Under the pieces are notes generated by a model that did not search any database, had not been told where the DNA came from, and was given only the letters and a program-made list of their open reading frames with translations. Positions 17,446 to 24,975 of a stretch of DNA of 64,000 nt are shown in pieces. Source of the DNA: Marinilabilia salmonicolor JCM 21150 (lineage in GTDB: Bacteria > Bacteroidota > Bacteroidia > Bacteroidales > Marinilabiliaceae); the NCBI RefSeq assembly GCF_000259075.1, contig NZ_AJKI01000004.1, forward strand, positions 1-64,000. Reading direction: 5' to 3'. The translations under genes and the position numbers were made by a program. Position 1 is the first letter of the stretch; each line of letters starts with the position of its first letter.

Positions 17446-18843
17446 ATGAGAGCGTACAGAATGATCCGTTTATTGGTATTTGCTGTTGTTGTATCTACCG
17501 CAGCAGCCTGCCAAATGACAGGTGGAGAACAACAATCCACCACATTTACTCCAAAGGAAGTTTTTACTACACCTGAGCGACCCGCAGGTCAGGCAGATGT
17601 ACTGGAACTTCGTGCCGAACCTATTGATACCGTTCGCATGGCCATTATTGGGCTGGGAATGCGGGGCTCTGGGGCTGTTTACCGCTACACCAATATTGAA
17701 GGCGCTAAAGTGGTGGCTATTGCTGATGTGGTGCCCGAAAAAGTTAAGAGAGCCAACGAGACGCTTGTTAAAAACGGCCGGCCCGCAGCTGATGAATACA
17801 TTACGGAAGAAGGTTGGAAAGAGATTTGTGAGCGCGATGACATAGATCTGGTTTATGTTACCACTCACTGGAGTCTGCATACTCCAATTGCCGTTTATGC
17901 GATGGAGCATGGAAAACACGTTGCTACCGAAGTTCCGGCCGCTCTCACCATTGATGAATGTTGGCAACTTGTGAATACGGCTGAACGCACCCGTCGTCAT
18001 TGTATGATGCTGGAAAATTGCAACTACGACTTCTTTGAAATGGCGACCCTCAACATGGCTCAGCAGGGGCTTCTTGGTGAAATTGTTCATGCCGAAGGAG
18101 CTTATATTCATGACTTGCGCTCCCTTAACTTCAACGAAAACGGCTATTGGAATATGTGGCGTCTGGAACATTTTAAGGAAAGAGATGCCAATCTTTATCC
18201 TACACATGGTTTTGGCCCCATCGCACATGCATTGAATCTGCATCGCGGTGACAAGATGAACTATCTGGTATCGGTATCGAGCAATCAGTTTGGGATGACA
18301 AAATATGCAAAAGATAAGTTTGGTGAAGATTCGGAATATGCTCAGCAAGAGTACATAAAAGGGGACATGAATACCTCAATTATTAAAACAGCCAAAGGCA
18401 AAACCATCATGTTGCAGCACGATGTGACAAGCCCGCGGCCATACAGTCGCATTCACATGCTCAGTGGAACAAAAGGTTTTGTCCTGAAATATCCACAACG
18501 TGGCATTGCACTGGACCCTAATGCTCACAGTTTCCTTTCGGACGAGGAAATGGAGGAGATGTTGGCTCAATATGAGCATCCTATTACTAAAGAAGTGGGT
18601 GAGAAAGCACGCGAGGTTGGCGGTCACGGTGGCATGGATTTTATTATGGATTACCGGCTGATTTATTGCCTCCGCAACGGCTTACCACTCGATCAGGACG
18701 TGTATGATGCTGCTGAATGGTCCAGCATTGTTCATCTTTCCGAAGAATCTGTGAAAAACAACGGAATGCCCGTTCAGGTTCCTGATTTTACCAGAGGCGC
18801 GTGGGATAAGCTGGATGAGGTAACTTATTATTCCGTTGATTAG
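17446..18843 (+). CDS. GH109-type Gfo/Idh/MocA glycosidase (predicted alpha-N-acetylgalactosaminidase), lipoprotein
   Basis: About 465 aa from the ATG at 17446, with lipobox STAAAC. The Rossmann motif GLGMRG follows the strand MAIIG, then VVAIADVVPEKV and the family segment YPTHGFGPIAHALNLHRGDKMNYLVSVSS, which marks the GH109 branch of Gfo/Idh/MocA proteins. Known GH109 enzymes use a tightly bound NAD+ to hydrolyse alpha-GalNAc by an oxidation-elimination mechanism. The signal peptide puts this copy in the periplasm or on the surface. A paralogue without a signal peptide follows. Activity on GalNAc is inferred from family and neighbours. Confidence 0.85.
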   Translation: MRAYRMIRLLVFAVVVSTAAACQMTGGEQQSTTFTPKEVFTTPERPAGQADVLELRAEPIDTVRMAIIGLGMRGSGAVYRYTNIEGAKVVAIADVVPEKVKRANETLVKNGRPAADEYITEEGWKEICERDDIDLVYVTTHWSLHTPIAVYAMEHGKHVATEVPAALTIDECWQLVNTAERTRRHCMMLENCNYDFFEMATLNMAQQGLLGEIVHAEGAYIHDLRSLNFNENGYWNMWRLEHFKERDANLYPTHGFGPIAHALNLHRGDKMNYLVSVSSNQFGMTKYAKDKFGEDSEYAQQEYIKGDMNTSIIKTAKGKTIMLQHDVTSPRPYSRIHMLSGTKGFVLKYPQRGIALDPNAHSFLSDEEMEEMLAQYEHPITKEVGEKAREVGGHGGMDFIMDYRLIYCLRNGLPLDQDVYDAAEWSSIVHLSEESVKNNGMPVQVPDFTRGAWDKLDEVTYYSVD

Positions 18844-18844
18844 C

Positions 18845-18951
18845 TAGTATCTGTCCATAAAGTCCCGTTTACTGCGTTACGCCATTAGCGGAACCTTCTG
18901 AACAGACACAGCGAACTTGAACAACTTTGCTTAGTTTATAGACAGATACTA
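18845..18951 (+). repeat. MITE-like element, copy 2 (short form)
   Basis: 107 bp with near-perfect terminal inverted repeats, TAGTATCTGTCCATAAA and TTTATAGACAGATACTA. The ends match the elements at 5734 and 59648, but the interior is different and shorter. It begins 2 bp after the GH109 stop codon. Confidence 0.75.
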
Positions 18952-18997
18952 AATAAAAAGAACAAGAATACCAATCACTATTTTTGTTATTATCTCG

Positions 18998-19034
18998 GGC
19001 CGGAAAATTTGTATTAAATTTTCCGGCCTGTTTC
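18998..19034 (+). terminator. Intrinsic terminator between the two GH109-like genes
   Basis: A perfect 13-bp stem GGCCGGAAAATTT / AAATTTTCCGGCC (18998-19010 and 19016-19028) with a 5-nt loop, followed by TGTTTC. The weak U-tract makes termination efficiency uncertain. Confidence 0.6.
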
Positions 19035-19110
19035 AAAACAAATTAACTTCTACACATCCCTCAGCCCTAAAAGTAGAACTACAAAACCAGTAAAATAGCC
19101 CAACATTTAT

Positions 19111-20499
19111 TTGAAGACTGGTTTTTCGGAAAGTAAAATAGCACAAAGTTGCGGAAAAGCGTATAGACAGAGAATGGCCCACATAAGGATGAATGTTGAG
19201 AGAACAGCAGAAAATACAAGACATGTATTGGAGTTGAGGTGTGAACCACTGAAGAAGGTAAGAATTGGCTTTATCGGACTGGGGATGCGGGTCCCCAGAG
19301 CTATTCGGCGTTTTTTATTCATTGATGGAGCCGAAATTGGGGCTCTTTGTGATGTGGTGCCTGAGAATCTGGAGAACATCCGGACAATTTTAAAAAACAA
19401 TAATCAGCCCCCAGTGCCGGAATATTCCGGCGAAGAAGACTGGAGGAAAGTTTGTGAAAGAGATGATCTGGACCTCATATATATATCAACTCATTACAAT
19501 CTGCATACACCAATAGCAGTTTATGCGATGCAGTGTGGTAAGCATGTTGCGGTAGAAGTGCCGGCTGCCACCACTATCGATGAATCGTGGTTACTGGTGG
19601 AAACAGCGGAACAAACCCGCCGACATTGCCTTCAGCTTGAGAATTGCATCTATGGACGATTTGAATTGGCTACATTCAACATGTCTCAGAAAGGATTGCT
19701 GGGAGAACTGGTACATGGTGAAGGCGCATATATTCATGATTTGCGCCATTTGCTCTTCGCTACAGAAAATGGCTACTGGAAAATGTGGCGGCTCAACTAC
19801 CATGAGAAATACAATGGAAATTTATATCCAACCCATGGTTTGGGGCCTGTGTGTCACAGCATGAATATACATCGGGGCGATCGTCTGGATTATATGGTTT
19901 CCATGTCGTCGGGCCAATTTGGCCTTACCGATTATGCGCAGAGAAATTTTGGTTCAGACTCTGATTTTGCCAATCGAAAATACGCCAATGGTGACATCAA
20001 TACCTCCCTTATTCATACAGCTAATGGCAAAACTATTATGCTTCAGCATAATATAGTAAGTCCCAGACCATACAGTCGAATTCATATGCTAAGCGGAACA
20101 AGGGGAATGGTACAGCAATGGCCCGAACCCGGAATCACCCTGGATAAAAACGGTTCCGACTTTCTGTCTAAGGAAGCAATGGCTTTATTGCTCAAAGAAT
20201 ATGAACACCCCCTGATAAAGAAGTGGGCCCCCGTGATTGAGAAAAATGCGGAAAACGATGCTATTACCAAAAACAACGGAATGGACTACCTGATGGATCA
20301 GAGACTTATTTATTGCCTTCAAAACGGGCTGCCACCCGATACGGATGTCTATGATGCTGCCGAATGGTCGGCCATCATGGAGTTGTCGGCACGTTCAGCC
20401 AACAACAGAAGTTCGACCGTGAATATCCCCGATTTTACCCGTGGTGCCTGGCAAATTTTGAATCGGGTTCGTTATTATCAGAATAAGGAGGATCAATGA
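19111..20499 (+). CDS. Second GH109-like Gfo/Idh/MocA oxidoreductase, no signal peptide
   Basis: 462 aa, clearly paralogous to the 17446 gene along its length (LYPTHGLGPVCHSMNIHRGDRLDYMVSMSSGQFG; SRIHMLSGTRGM). There is no hydrophobic signal, so a cytoplasmic location is likely. The start could also be 19174 (MAHIRMN). The dinucleotide-binding loop reads GLGMRVP, so the third glycine of GxGxxG is valine here while the paralogue keeps it. That may alter NAD binding. Together with the kinase 89 bp downstream it could handle imported GalNAc-containing glycans, or it may have diverged to another sugar. Confidence 0.8.
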   Translation: MKTGFSESKIAQSCGKAYRQRMAHIRMNVERTAENTRHVLELRCEPLKKVRIGFIGLGMRVPRAIRRFLFIDGAEIGALCDVVPENLENIRTILKNNNQPPVPEYSGEEDWRKVCERDDLDLIYISTHYNLHTPIAVYAMQCGKHVAVEVPAATTIDESWLLVETAEQTRRHCLQLENCIYGRFELATFNMSQKGLLGELVHGEGAYIHDLRHLLFATENGYWKMWRLNYHEKYNGNLYPTHGLGPVCHSMNIHRGDRLDYMVSMSSGQFGLTDYAQRNFGSDSDFANRKYANGDINTSLIHTANGKTIMLQHNIVSPRPYSRIHMLSGTRGMVQQWPEPGITLDKNGSDFLSKEAMALLLKEYEHPLIKKWAPVIEKNAENDAITKNNGMDYLMDQRLIYCLQNGLPPDTDVYDAAEWSAIMELSARSANNRSSTVNIPDFTRGAWQILNRVRYYQNKEDQ

Positions 20500-20588
20500 T
20501 TAGATTTTTTATATAACAGAAGTGGAGAGGAGTAATAAACAAATCATACTACCCCGCATATTTTTTAATTTTACCAAACAATAATTTT

Positions 20589-21677
20589 ATGACACCAGAA
20601 CTAATAACCAACCAGTTTTCCATTAATGGTACGGTTGCAACCATCAAGCCATTTGGTAATGGACTTATTAATACTACCTATAAAGTTCGGACAAGCGAGA
20701 GTGATGCACCCAACTACCTGTTGCAAATTGTTAATCATCATATTTTCAAGAATGTCTCTGAACTGACTCGTAATATAGAGCGGGTTACCAGTCACATTCG
20801 TGGAAAATTGGAAGAGCAGGAAGCCCATGATATTGATCGACGCGTTTTAACCCCTGTTAAGACCAATGATGGCAAGGGGTTTTTCAAAGACGAGGAGGAC
20901 AATTACTGGCGTATGTTCCTTTTTATTGAAGAGGCTCATTCTTACGACCAACTGGCCAGTGTTAAACAGGCTGAGGCGGGAGGGAGAGCCTTTGGGCAAT
21001 TTCAAAAGCTGGTTTCCGATTTGCCCGGAGAACCACTTTACCCAGTGATTCCCGGATTTCATGACACCGAGATGCGCATAAAAAATTTTAAAGAACGTGT
21101 AAAAGAAAATCCGGTTGGACGATTGGAGGACGTTCAACAAGATGTGGATTTCTTACTTGAACGGTCAGATGAATACAAAAAAATAATACAGATGGGACGA
21201 GAAGGGAAGATTCCACAACGGATTGTTCATCAGGATACAAAGTTTAATAATGTGCTGCTGGATGAAAATGATGACGTTCTTTGTGTGATTGACCTGGATA
21301 CAGTAATGCCCGGTTATGTCTGCTATGACATAGGTGATGCCATTCGTAATGGTGCGAATACCGGTAAAGAGGATGATCCCAATTTGGACAATGTGGGGAT
21401 TAATATGGAGCTATTTGAAGGCTTTATGAAAGGTTTTCTTCAGGAGACCAACGGTATATTGACCAGAGAAGAAAAAGAAACTCTCGCTTTTGGTGCAAAA
21501 CTGCTTACTTATGAGCAGGCGGTCCGGTTTATGGATGATTTCCTGGATGGTGATAAATATTACAAAACCGAAAGCGTTGAGCACAATCTTATCAGAGCAA
21601 GAGCTCAAATTAAACTGCTCAAGAGTATGGAAGAGAAGTTTGATCGTATGGAGGAAATCGTGAGTCGTTATATATAA
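20589..21677 (+). CDS. APH-fold kinase, N-acetylhexosamine 1-kinase-like
   Basis: 362 aa. The aminoglycoside-phosphotransferase fold shows an N-lobe glycine segment IKPFGNGLINTTYKV, a Brenner-type catalytic loop HQDTKFNN (H-x-D-x-x-x-x-N) and the metal-binding DLDTV equivalent of DFG. The family includes N-acetylhexosamine 1-kinase (NahK), which phosphorylates GlcNAc/GalNAc at C1. Antibiotic kinases share the fold but are shorter and differ around the substrate loop. Placement after two GH109 genes supports GalNAc/GlcNAc phosphorylation. The substrate is inferred. Confidence 0.75.
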   Translation: MTPELITNQFSINGTVATIKPFGNGLINTTYKVRTSESDAPNYLLQIVNHHIFKNVSELTRNIERVTSHIRGKLEEQEAHDIDRRVLTPVKTNDGKGFFKDEEDNYWRMFLFIEEAHSYDQLASVKQAEAGGRAFGQFQKLVSDLPGEPLYPVIPGFHDTEMRIKNFKERVKENPVGRLEDVQQDVDFLLERSDEYKKIIQMGREGKIPQRIVHQDTKFNNVLLDENDDVLCVIDLDTVMPGYVCYDIGDAIRNGANTGKEDDPNLDNVGINMELFEGFMKGFLQETNGILTREEKETLAFGAKLLTYEQAVRFMDDFLDGDKYYKTESVEHNLIRARAQIKLLKSMEEKFDRMEEIVSRYI

Positions 21678-21921
21678 GCAATATTGAAGAAAAATGTATT
21701 AATTGTTGGGAGTATGACGTAAAGGATCACTGAGTGAGATGCTGCGGCATATAGTGAGTACAATTATTGGTATTTCAACGGACCAATGTATTAAAACTTT
21801 TTATGCTGAGTAAATGCACATTAGTCGTTTCATTGGGGTTTTGAATTTTTCGATGACCAAATGGAATTTTGAAAGGTGAATATGATAATCGATATCTAAA
21901 AAAACATCAAATAACCGGAGA

Positions 21922-21986
21922 AGCCGGCTAAAAGCCGGCTCTTTGTCCGTTTTACGTTATTGCTGACACCCCGTAAAATCGGGGTG
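21922..21986 (+). terminator. Two hairpins after the kinase gene
   Basis: AGCCGGCT-AAA-AGCCGGCT (21922-21940) is followed by CTTTGTCCGTTTT, and CACCCCG/CGGGGTG (21967-21986, loop of 6) comes 26 bp later. Either could end the first sugar locus; the first has the better downstream T content. The rest of the 21678-22067 gap shows nothing recognisable. Confidence 0.5.
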
Positions 21987-22067
21987 CTATACTCGTCATC
22001 CCGCACCTTCATTGGCGTATTCAATCCAAAGAGGAGGAAATTATGTATGGCTATCCGGAACGGGAAC

Positions 22068-22100
22068 TATAAAAGGATAAAGTATAGTTCCACTTTATCC
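22068..22100 (-). terminator. Intrinsic terminator of the BCCT transporter gene
   Basis: The stem GGATAAAGT/ACTTTATCC (22075-22083 with 22092-22100) starts 6 bp beyond the transporter stop and is followed on the minus strand by TTTTATAG. Confidence 0.7.
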
Positions 22101-22105
22101 GTGTT

Positions 22106-23617
22106 TTAGCTCTTTAACTGCTCATCTTGTTTTAAACTTTTAATTAAAGAATAACTAACAAGCACCAAAATAATTGCAAAGGGAAAGCCTGTTGAAATAG
22201 AAGCTGATTGAAGTGCAGTTAAACCACCTCCTACTAATAATGCGATGGCAATAGCTCCTTCCATAAAAGCCCAAAATACTTTTTGTCCCTTTGGGGCATT
22301 TAATTTTCCTCCCGCGGTCATCATATCTACAACCAAAGAACCACTGTCAGATGAAGTAATGAAAAAAGTACCTACTAAAAGAATGCATATAAATGCGGTG
22401 ATCTCATAAAAAGGCAGGGTCTCCAGCATTTTGAAGAGTCCAATAGAACTGTCTTGTGCTACTATGGATGCAATATCCAAGCTGCCATCTAATTGAAGAT
22501 TTAAAGCGGTTCCCCCCAGAACAGACATCCATAAAAAAGAAAAAACAGAAGGTATTACCAATCCAAATATCCCAATCTCCCTAATGGTTCTACCTTTGGA
22601 AATTCTGGCAACAAATGTTCCCACAAATGGGGACCAGGAAATCCACCATACCCAGTAAAACATCGACCAGCCTTTAAACCAATCTCCCGAAGCACCATTA
22701 TGATTTCGGAATAAGCTTAATTCTGCCAAATCTGAAAGGTAAGTCCCTAAACTTTCCACAAAACCATCTATTAAGCGTACCGTACTCCCTAAGATTAGCA
22801 CAAATACAAAAACAATTAGTGCTATGATAATATTGGCATTACTCAAATATTTTAATCCTTTATTCAAACCTGAGACTACAGAAATAGTAGCAATTAAAGT
22901 TATTCCTATGATGGAACTCACTTGTAAGCCGGTGGCGTTTTCCAAACCAAAATATTCAGATAAGCCGGTACTGAATTGCAATGCTCCAAAGCCTAGTGAG
23001 GTCGCTAGTCCAAATAGGGTGGCCAAAACCGCCACAACATCAATTAGATGGCCAGGCCATCCTTTCAGGCGATTGCCAAATAACGGAATCAAAGTCGATT
23101 TTAATGATAACGGAGTGTTTTTATTAAAGGTAAAATAGGCAAGCGCAATTCCGAGTAACATGTAAATCCCCCAAACATGAAAACCGTAATGAAAGTAGGT
23201 GTTGCGAATGGCTAAGCGAGATTTTTCAATATCAGAGGCTCCTTCAATAATGGGATTATTAAAATGCAGCATAGGCTCTGCCACACTAAAATAAACTAAG
23301 CCGATTCCCATGCCCGCTGAAAATAACATCGCTACCCAGGAAAATTTGCTGAAGCTGGGTTTCGCATCCTTCCCTCCAATTCTGATGTTGCCAAATTTGC
23401 TAAATGCCAGATATAATACAAATATTAAAAAGTAATTAATACTTAGTGAAATAAACCAGCCAAAATTACTTGACATATAAGCTTGAAAACCTGAAAATCC
23501 AGCTTTGGCACTTTCGTTAAATATGATGGTTAAACTGACAAATAAAAAGGTGATTATCGCCGCCGGTATGAACACAGGCTTTGAGATGTCAAAATACTTG
23601 TTTTTGAAGTTATTCAT
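22106..23617 (-). CDS. BCCT family (betaine/carnitine/choline) transporter
   Basis: 503 aa with about twelve hydrophobic spans. The BCCT hallmarks are present: GMGIGLVYFSVAEPMLHF near residue 100, and the tryptophan-rich core SMFYWVWWISWSPFVGTFVARISKGRTIREI near residue 320. Members take up quaternary ammonium compounds with Na+ or H+ for osmoprotection. The exact substrate cannot be read from sequence. It is a single-gene unit with its own terminator, convergent with the first sugar locus. A small GTCCCGA/TCGGGAC hairpin (23655-23672) lies just upstream of its start. Confidence 0.93.
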   Translation of the reverse strand: MNNFKNKYFDISKPVFIPAAIITFLFVSLTIIFNESAKAGFSGFQAYMSSNFGWFISLSINYFLIFVLYLAFSKFGNIRIGGKDAKPSFSKFSWVAMLFSAGMGIGLVYFSVAEPMLHFNNPIIEGASDIEKSRLAIRNTYFHYGFHVWGIYMLLGIALAYFTFNKNTPLSLKSTLIPLFGNRLKGWPGHLIDVVAVLATLFGLATSLGFGALQFSTGLSEYFGLENATGLQVSSIIGITLIATISVVSGLNKGLKYLSNANIIIALIVFVFVLILGSTVRLIDGFVESLGTYLSDLAELSLFRNHNGASGDWFKGWSMFYWVWWISWSPFVGTFVARISKGRTIREIGIFGLVIPSVFSFLWMSVLGGTALNLQLDGSLDIASIVAQDSSIGLFKMLETLPFYEITAFICILLVGTFFITSSDSGSLVVDMMTAGGKLNAPKGQKVFWAFMEGAIAIALLVGGGLTALQSASISTGFPFAIILVLVSYSLIKSLKQDEQLKS

Positions 23618-23672
23618 CCGTATAAAATTTGTTTATTAAGGTCGGATGGAACTCGTCCCGAGCAATCGGGAC

Positions 23673-24161
23673 TCGTTTCATTACTACTGCTTAAGAAATT
23701 TGGAGCTACTTCTAATGATTTTGAGAATTTTTTCTGTATCTGAAACCTTCTTCAGATGGACTACCCTATAATGTGAGTAGTGCCTGAACAGTTTTCTTCC
23801 TCAATAGGCACTAAAAATTTGGAATAAGAATTATTGGCAATTGCATTGAAATGGATTTTGTTATGGCGGAACCCCCAATTCACAGCTTTCTACATCGTTT
23901 TCTGTAATGTCTTTTACTATGCTGGAGTAAAAATTGGGCCATGCGGCAGTTTGATTCATAAATAAATCTGTCGTAAAAACTAATACTTAAAAATTTGAAG
24001 GTTGCGAAATAACCAAATACATTCTGATTTTTATAACAATACTTCGTTAAATTTTTTTAAATAACTAATAAATAATTATTTATACATTAGTAGGTGTTGG
24101 CTTTAACTCCCTGTTAATGAATGCTTCGCGTTCTTGCATCTTTCTCTGCGTTTAGGCTTTT
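23673..24161. other. Gene-free stretch
   Basis: About 490 bp of AT-rich sequence upstream of the BCCT gene. No ORF, RNA gene or clear repeat is seen. Confidence 0.5.
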
Positions 24162-24647
24162 TCAACGTTTCCCTGTAAGTTGTTGAGTATTGATATACTT
24201 TAGGTTGGCATCATCTCTGAACCTGCTAATCAGATGCATCTCTGATTGAATAATCTGGTCAGCAAAAGTTCTTTTAGAAAACCAGGCATCGGCAACCAAA
24301 TATTTAGAAATGGAGGTTAGGGTATCTTTCCTATCGGAAATAATTTTGCCATACCAACCTGACAGCGATTGTTCTTTGGAGTTAAGGGATTGTATAGCTT
24401 CAAGATGAAAAGCTGTGTGGTTGTCAATATCAATAGCTGCCAAGCCACCAATTCCTCGAATGGACATAAACAGGATAAGTGTTTCAATAACAAACACTTT
24501 CCTCCATTGATTTATATTTGGCAGGTTTTCTAACATGCTGTAAAATAACTCTTTGTAAGCTTTCTTATCCCTGATAGTCATAACTTTTTCATAGATTGGG
24601 GAATCTATTAAGTCGCTGATTATCGGGGCGCTAATCAAGTGTTTCAA
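24162..24647 (-). pseudogene. Relic of an IS4-like DDE transposase with internal deletion
   Basis: A 161-aa frame resembling two separated parts of a Bacteroidota IS4-type transposase. The N-terminal part (KAYKELFYSMLENLPNIN, ending LFMSIRG) joins abruptly to a central part (AAIDIDNHTAFHLEAIQ) and a catalytic segment (YLVADAWFSKRTFADQIIQS, HLISRFRDDANLKY), then stops at TGKR. The stretch normally between MSIRG and AIDIDN and the whole C-terminus with the catalytic glutamate are missing. It is non-functional. No inverted repeats could be assigned around it. Confidence 0.7.
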
Positions 24648-24975
24648 TCACTTATTTGCATGAAATCAATGTTTTATGTCATTGTTTAACGGGCTATTGT
24701 TCATTGCATTAAATTTTAAATTACAATGCTAATTTAGAGTGTTATTATTCGAAATAATTGGAAAAAACGACCATGACAAAAAGAAGAAAGAGAGAATATA
24801 TGATGGTGAAAAAATACCTCCGCCCCTGTTCATAAGAGATTCTCCGGTTGTCGAAAATTATGGTTTTTGATAAGTATAATGAGCTTTGAACTCCTGGCAC
24901 AAAAGAAAAATGGACTTTTTTTAGCATTTTTTTTAAATTTAGAAATATTGAGATCCAAACCAATCACTTGCAACC
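24648..24975. other. Intergenic region upstream of the sensor kinase
   Basis: 328 bp between the transposase relic and the divergent kinase gene. It is AT-rich and presumably holds the kinase promoter. Nothing specific is recognised. Confidence 0.4.

Noticed and set aside
17470-18348. 292-codon minus-strand frame antisense to the first GH109 gene
   Set aside because: Long but a shadow of a GC-richer real gene; the + strand frame has full-length family similarity.
20589-21677. Aminoglycoside-resistance kinase
   Set aside because: The APH fold is shared, but length, loop sequence and genomic context fit an N-acetylhexosamine-type kinase better.
23655-23672. GTCCCGA/TCGGGAC hairpin as an operator of the BCCT gene
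   Set aside because: A similar TCCCGAT/ATCGGGA palindrome occurs in the tRNA-like remnant, so it may be a generic repeat; no evidence for regulation.
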